Assembly (NCBI GenBank): GCA_031763025.1
Contig: JASSKH010000022.1
Location: 716,628-780,627 of the forward strand
Length of the DNA stretch: 64,000 nt
Direction: 5' to 3'
From: Macrocystis pyrifera
Taxonomy: Eukaryota; Sar; Phaeophyceae; Laminariales; Laminariaceae
Shown piece by piece: positions 59,540 through 64,000 of this stretch (position 1 is its first letter; every line of letters starts with the position of its first letter). A program made the position numbers and the translations under genes. A model generated the notes under the pieces. It was not told the DNA's origin. It did not search any database and saw only the letters and a program-made list of their open reading frames with translations.

Positions 59540-59890
59540 GTTTTGTTCGAGAGTTCGTCGCTACATCGATCAAATGCGATTGCGGGTAGCACCAACGCTC
59601 CCGGTGGCGGAAGCTGTGTGCACCATAGAACTGTCAGCTGCGAGTCTGGTTATGAGCTAATAAAGTGGAAGCTGGTGGCCAAATCATCCGCATTCGAGGA
59701 CGCGGGGCGGCGATGTGTGCTGTTTGTTTCTAGCTGCGACATTCATGTTCGTGTGGAAAGGGTCCTTGGCAAGCATCGGACCTGCAATGCAATGCGATGG
59801 AGCGTTGGTTCCAACGCTGATGACAGCTCTATCATGGTGAGGGTGTGCGATTTGGCGTTCCCGCTTAGCAGGGTAGCCTATGTAATTTAA
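59540..59890 (+). CDS. Unassigned open frame
   Basis: The frame runs to a TAA at 59888-59890 and its last two thirds look protein-like (AFEDAGRRCVLFVSSCDIHV, then MRWSVGSNADDSSIMVRVCD). No start, splice site or family could be identified. It overlaps the tRNA-like segment if extended to its left-most ATG, so the true left end is probably an acceptor further right. Confidence 0.25.
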   Translation, partial: VLFESSSLHRSNAIAGSTNAPGGGSCVHHRTVSCESGYELIKWKLVAKSSAFEDAGRRCVLFVSSCDIHVRVERVLGKHRTCNAMRWSVGSNADDSSIMVRVCDLAFPLSRVAYVI

Positions 59891-60289
59891 AGCGCGTGCA
59901 TTTTAGTTTCTCGGCAATCGCTTCACGTGGTACTGCTATATAACGTATACCCAACGGAATTTGAGGTGTGAACTACGAATTCGCGCCCAAACGCGTCCAC
60001 ACTATTAATATTAGCACATAATAACGAGGGAAACGTGCGTACAGCAGCAGTAGCAGAGCACACGTACCAGGTACGAGTACGTATTGTTTATTGGTTGAGA
60101 AAGCAAATACTCTCGTACACCAGGTTGTGCGTATATGTAGGGTGAGGCAGACTGCCAAGTTCCGTCTACGAGTACTGTCTGAGGCGGAGAAATTGCATGT
60201 ACGTGCTAGGCAATTCAGATTCGCACGTAAATGCAACACGATTGTATGTACAGCAGGAGTTGCACACATGTCGGGCCTACATGTTACCA

Positions 60290-60600
60290 ACTGGGATCAG
60301 GGTGCCAAGTGGGCCTCCGGCGGGTCCTGCGGAGAGCTGATTATATTTCTGCTGCCAGCACTGTATGTATCAGGGAGCAGGGTGCAAAATCGGATGGACC
60401 CACCTCGGGGTCAAAATGCCAATGGGAACGGGGTGCCAGGTGGTAAAAAAATGCATGTAAATCTAAAGAGCCTTGCACGTTCGTGCAAGTTCTCCGCCGT
60501 TGGAGTACTGCACTCGTATGGGGCTTCGCCGCTGCGGGCTGATGCCCGCCGCCGTCTCCGCGTGTGCCCGTTATTGGTCGAGATATGCAAGTATTAGAGT
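60290..60600 (-). repeat. Dispersed repeat, inverted copy related to 3600-3770 and 31330-31480
   Basis: GGGAGCAGGGTGC, CCCACCTCGGGGTCAA and GGCGGGTCCTGCGGAG match the complement of 31380-31470 and, more weakly, 3650-3760. It has internal subrepeats of GGGTGCCAAGTGGG type. The right part (60515-60595) matches the A half of the tandem repeat at 4705-5190 (GGGGCTTCGCCGC). Two repeat families from the left of the window are therefore joined here. Apparent open frames over this region are not genes. Confidence 0.6.
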
Positions 60601-61307
60601 AAGCCAGCGGTACCTGGTACAACAACAGGTAGTACGCTCGACCAACCGTCCGTCACACCGCGGGTACTATTATTATTGCGGTCGTGCCGCAGCAGCTACA
60701 GAGCAGCAGCGCAGAACAGCAACAAGCAAGCAGTACGTACGTACGGCAGACACCAAAATCAGTATGCGATATCATACGTGTCTTGGGATACAGAGTTCAC
60801 TCGGCCAACCGCCGATCACCAGGGTACCACTGCTTGTCGTATACCAGTATATATTTTATATGTACAGCAGAAGTACCGAGCAGTGGGACCAACGCTACCG
60901 CTATGTCCCCAAGTTAGATGTGGGCCAGGCCAGGGTAGCGCGTTTGCCCGCCAACGTCTTGGCTTGTGTTAATATTAAAAGTACAAATTTCTACTGTTCA
61001 TACTAATATGAAAACGATCAAGCGGCAGCTCATCATACCTGACATCTATTGTAGTTCGACATGCTTACTCTTGTTCCCGTGTATTGCGTAAAGCCTGCTG
61101 CGCATTCTATAAGTTCGTGCACTTTTTTGGGGCACAACACCTCCGCTTCTAACCGTAATGTTCTTATTTGTCTGGCCCTGCGCCTTCCCCCTGCACCTGC
61201 CTCTGTGCTCGGTAGTGACTATTGGTATGGTGCTTCAAATCATGACGGACAGCCAGCTGAAATAAGAACCGCGGACGAATACGGGCTTGTTTCTTCAATA
61301 CCTGTAG

Positions 61308-61448
61308 CAGCGAGCCGATAATCACGCGGGCCCTGAACTAAGCAAGAAGGATGTCCCGGAAGGAGCTCAGGAAGTCGTTCAACGCGGTCTTCAACGTCGC
61401 CTCCTGATACTAAGCAAACTAAGAAGGCTGGATAACATCCCATGTGAG
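61308..61448 (+). CDS. Possible exon of an unidentified gene
   Basis: After a good acceptor (TTTCTTCAATACCTGTAG) one frame reads GPELSKKDVPEGAQEVVQRG followed by RRLLILSKLRRLDN for 47 codons. It reaches a weak donor (GAG|GTCGTT). The composition suits an amphipathic helical segment. No partner exon was found. Confidence 0.3.
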
Positions 61449-61985
61449 GTCGTTTGTATTTTAAGACTTGAGTGGCAATGCCCCATCAGGATATTTATTG
61501 CGTTCGAAATACAACAGTATTACTGGCCTTCCTACTGCGTACCGGTACTCGCTATTGTGTTTGGATGGCTTGTCTTACAAGTCTGAATGCTTCCGGTTTT
61601 CGCAGTCTATCTGCGAAGGTGTGGTGGTTTCCGGCGTGTATCTGTCAAGAAAGCCGCCTCTCGTCGTTTTTTTACCGAAAGCGCCCCCGTGTGCAGTGCC
61701 TTGAGGGTTGGACATGTTTATTTATAGACGCAAAAAAATTACCTGGCAATAGAAAGGCAGGTGACGAAAAAGCAGGCGCATTCGATACAGGGTCAGCTAA
61801 TACTGGTTAGAAACCTCAACCTGGATGACTCCCGTCGTCAAATTCAGCTACATGATCCTGCGTTTGCAGAGCAGCCTGGACATCTCCAAAGATAGGGGGT
61901 TGAACCTTACGTCTTTGTTATTGTTGGTCGTTAGTCGTAACTCGCGTCCGGTGTGGCAGGGAGGAGGGGGAGGGTGTCCCTATGT

Positions 61986-62055
61986 CATGCATGGCCGTAG
62001 TTGTATGACCATAGACCTTCGCATCCCTACAAAGCCGGGACGGAGCACGTCGTGT
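61986..62055 (+). repeat. Second copy of the GGTCGTAGTCGTACGACC-type repeat
   Basis: Matches 26484-26550 (ATGCATGGCCGTAGTTGTAT, then GACCATAGACC, CGCATCCCTA and GGGACGGAGCA). Confidence 0.6.
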
Positions 62056-62479
62056 TTTCACTGACCGGGCAGACATTGTTTGCACCAAGCGCGACGCGCC
62101 GTGAGGTGTTGAGCGAGTCGCACGAAGGGTGAGCTGCATCCTAAAACACCTGTGAGGCGGACTTGCACATGGATGACAGCGTAGAATGTTTTGTTTGGAT
62201 CTTGGTGTGGCGACTACCAGAGGCAGCAATGGGGGTACTATGTATCTGCCTCGTAGGTGCCTTACCATATACGTACTGATACGGTAGTCGTTTCCCTTGT
62301 GCGTAGCTCAAGTTCTCCACCCCGCACAAATGATCTAACTCGACCGTCAGCCGTGGTGACCGCCACAGCCCAAACAAAAAACGGTGCCATGGTTGTCTAC
62401 GTAGCTCTCGCAGTGAGAGGCGTATTTTACAGCATCTCCGCGAACAGACGCCAACCCAATTTATCTATAACATAGAAAT

Positions 62480-64000
62480 GGGGGGGGGGGGGGGGCATTG
62501 ACGCTCGTGCCATGTGGACCCTATTGATGGTTAGTCATGTACCTTTTGTCGCGCGCCCTGTGTGGTGGGGTTAGGGGGTGGGTCGAGTGTCGTGGCTTGG
62601 AGATGTTGATCGTCAGCAATACGATGCCTCATGTGTGGGGGGTGGGGGGCTCTTGACCCTTGACTCTTCTGGTGACCTTTTCTGTCAACACTCCGGTCTT
62701 GTGTCTTCCGTCTTGTGTTTGCGTGGGCGGGTCTTGCATCTGGTGTCTTGCGGATATTATTGATCTCTACATGTGTGTGTTGCAACGTCTATTGGGGGAG
62801 GAGGTGTTGAGCAATTAATCCTGCATTTTGTTGATCGTTCTGTGTCGTGCGGGGGGAAGAGGGGGGCGGGGAGGGTCTTGATCCTTGTGTCTTGAATGTT
62901 ATTGATTGTTAGTAATATCATGTGTCCTGTGTGGTGGCTGGGGGGGGCGGGGGGGTTCTCAACCCGTCTGCGTTATGGTAGTATTGATCGTCATTCTTCT
63001 TGCGTTTGCTCTATTTAGTTATGTTTGGTGTGGGGGAGAGGAGGGGTAGCTGTTGACCCTTGTGCATAGTGGATGCCTTGCGTCTGGTGAGGCGGGTGGG
63101 GGGGGGAGGACTCTTGACCCTTGTGTGTTTTGGATACTATGGATCGTTGGTAATATAGTGTATCTTCCGTCTTGCGTCCTGTGTGGTGAGTGGGGGGAGG
63201 AGAGGGGTCTGTTGACCCTTGTGCCTTGTCCATACTATTGATCGTTAGTCATGTGTCTTCAGTCTTGCGTCCTGTGTGTTAGGGGCCGAGGGGGTCTCTT
63301 GAACCTTGTGCGGTGAAGATGGCTTGCGTCCCGTGTGGCGGGGGGGGGGGGGCTTGTGCCCCTTTCGGCTCGTAAGTTATATTGATCGTTGTGTGTGTTG
63401 TGTATTGCATTGTGTGCTTGTGTGTTTTTTTTTCTCCACCCCACTCATTATTCTCGCCCTACACACTCTCCAGCTTACTCCCAGTAGTCACTTGAATCCG
63501 GGGTCACATAGCGGGGGCTCCTCCCCACCCCTCTACGGTACGTGCCTTGATTTTTTATCGCGGATTTTATTCAGCATTTCCTCTCCTCGTCGACTCGCGT
63601 CAAAGTTTGCAAACTCACGCTGGCCCTTTCAACAATTTATTGGACTCGAAAGCATGACCTTAGCGGGAATAGTCACGAGATCTAGCCACTATACCACCGG
63701 GGGCGCGGGCGTGGGGGGAGGGGCTCTTTCGTCTTTTTTCTTGTGTTGTCTTGGTCCTTGCCAGTATCGTGCGTGCTGTGTGGTGAGGGGCAGAAGGGAC
63801 GGAGGGAGGAGTTGCTCTTGGCTCGTTTGCTTTGAGGATATTGATGATCGTTAGCCTCGTGTGTTCTGTCTTGCACCGTGTGTGGTGGGAGGGATCTTGA
63901 GCGTTGTGTCTTTGGGTATGATGATCGTGAGTAGTATAGTCCATCCTGTGTAGTGGGCGGAGGAGGGGCAGGGAAGGGGGTGGTCTTGGCCCTTGTGCCT
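62480..64000 (+). repeat. G-rich minisatellite, about 100 bp unit
   Basis: It opens with a run of 16 G. The recurring unit is a G-rich stretch (GTGGTGGGGGG and longer), then CTTGACCCTTGTGTCTTG, then a TATTGATCGTTAGT phrase, then TGTCTTGCGTCCTGTGTGGTG. At least eight diverged copies are visible, with a non-repeat interruption at about 63430-63680. The array runs off the right end of the window. The repeated G runs could form quadruplexes. Confidence 0.75.

Noticed and set aside
60091-60597. 168-codon plus-strand open frame
   Set aside because: It runs through two repeat families shared with other loci in other frames and shows no family resemblance, so it is a chance opening.
60473-61006. 177-codon plus-strand open frame
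   Set aside because: It starts inside repeat sequence and has no recognisable motif. Codon and residue composition look random.
1-64000. CRISPR arrays, bacterial operons, rRNA genes
   Set aside because: No regular short repeats with unique spacers, no ribosome-binding-site gene packing and no conserved rRNA segments. The window is eukaryotic in character.

Overview
The window looks like nuclear DNA of an intron-rich, repeat-rich eukaryote. A brown alga (Phaeophyceae) or a close stramenopile relative is my best guess. The reasons are short exons with GT-AG introns of 77 bp to several kb, low gene density, many decayed transposable elements, and host genes that point to sulfated cell-wall polysaccharide synthesis. 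The species call is inference; nothing in the sequence names it. Genes had to be assembled from exons by frame, splice site and phase, because no host gene has a long uninterrupted reading frame.

Layout, with recognisable host genes on the + strand. (1) 2.4-9.75 kb: C-terminal exons of a glycosyltransferase-like protein with an HIRMGD motif, resembling the HxRxGD motif of fucosyltransferase-type GT-B enzymes. Its large intron holds tRNA-derived repeats, a palindrome-rich repeat (3.4-4.4 kb) and a two-level tandem repeat (4.7-5.3 kb). (2) 10.4-12.4 kb: a 0.5 kb tandem duplication, one orphan exon and an eroded minus-strand coding fragment. (3) 13.8-17.05 kb: a decayed minus-strand LINE with endonuclease and reverse transcriptase. 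(4) 18.38-19.73 kb: a hAT-like DNA transposon remnant with GGGCC arrays; a relative lies at 45.87-47.32 kb. (5) 21.85-26.07 kb: a probable type II membrane (Golgi) protein whose long intron carries about 470 bp tandem repeats, found again at 29.0-29.9 kb. (6) 28.2-30.4 kb: fragmentary exons, one resembling a polysaccharide pyruvyl transferase motif. (7) 33.13-44.32 kb: the best-supported gene, a carbohydrate sulfotransferase in eight phase-compatible exons. (8) 51.2-58.2 kb: an old, broken Ty3/gypsy LTR element on the minus strand, with a 578 bp foldback element inserted next to gag and a tRNA-like cloverleaf in its leader. (9) 59-62.4 kb: short repeats and unassigned frames. (10) 62.48 kb to the end: a G-rich minisatellite.

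If the gene calls are right, a glycosyltransferase, a membrane-anchored protein, a possible pyruvyl-transferase-like protein and a sulfotransferase lie on one strand within about 42 kb. That would fit a neighbourhood for sulfated polysaccharide (for example fucan) assembly in the Golgi. Only the sulfotransferase and the glycosyltransferase are well supported. Much of the rest is repeat: four copies of one TA-flanked MITE, several dispersed families shared between distant parts of the window, and an over-represented short motif (ACCAGGTA).
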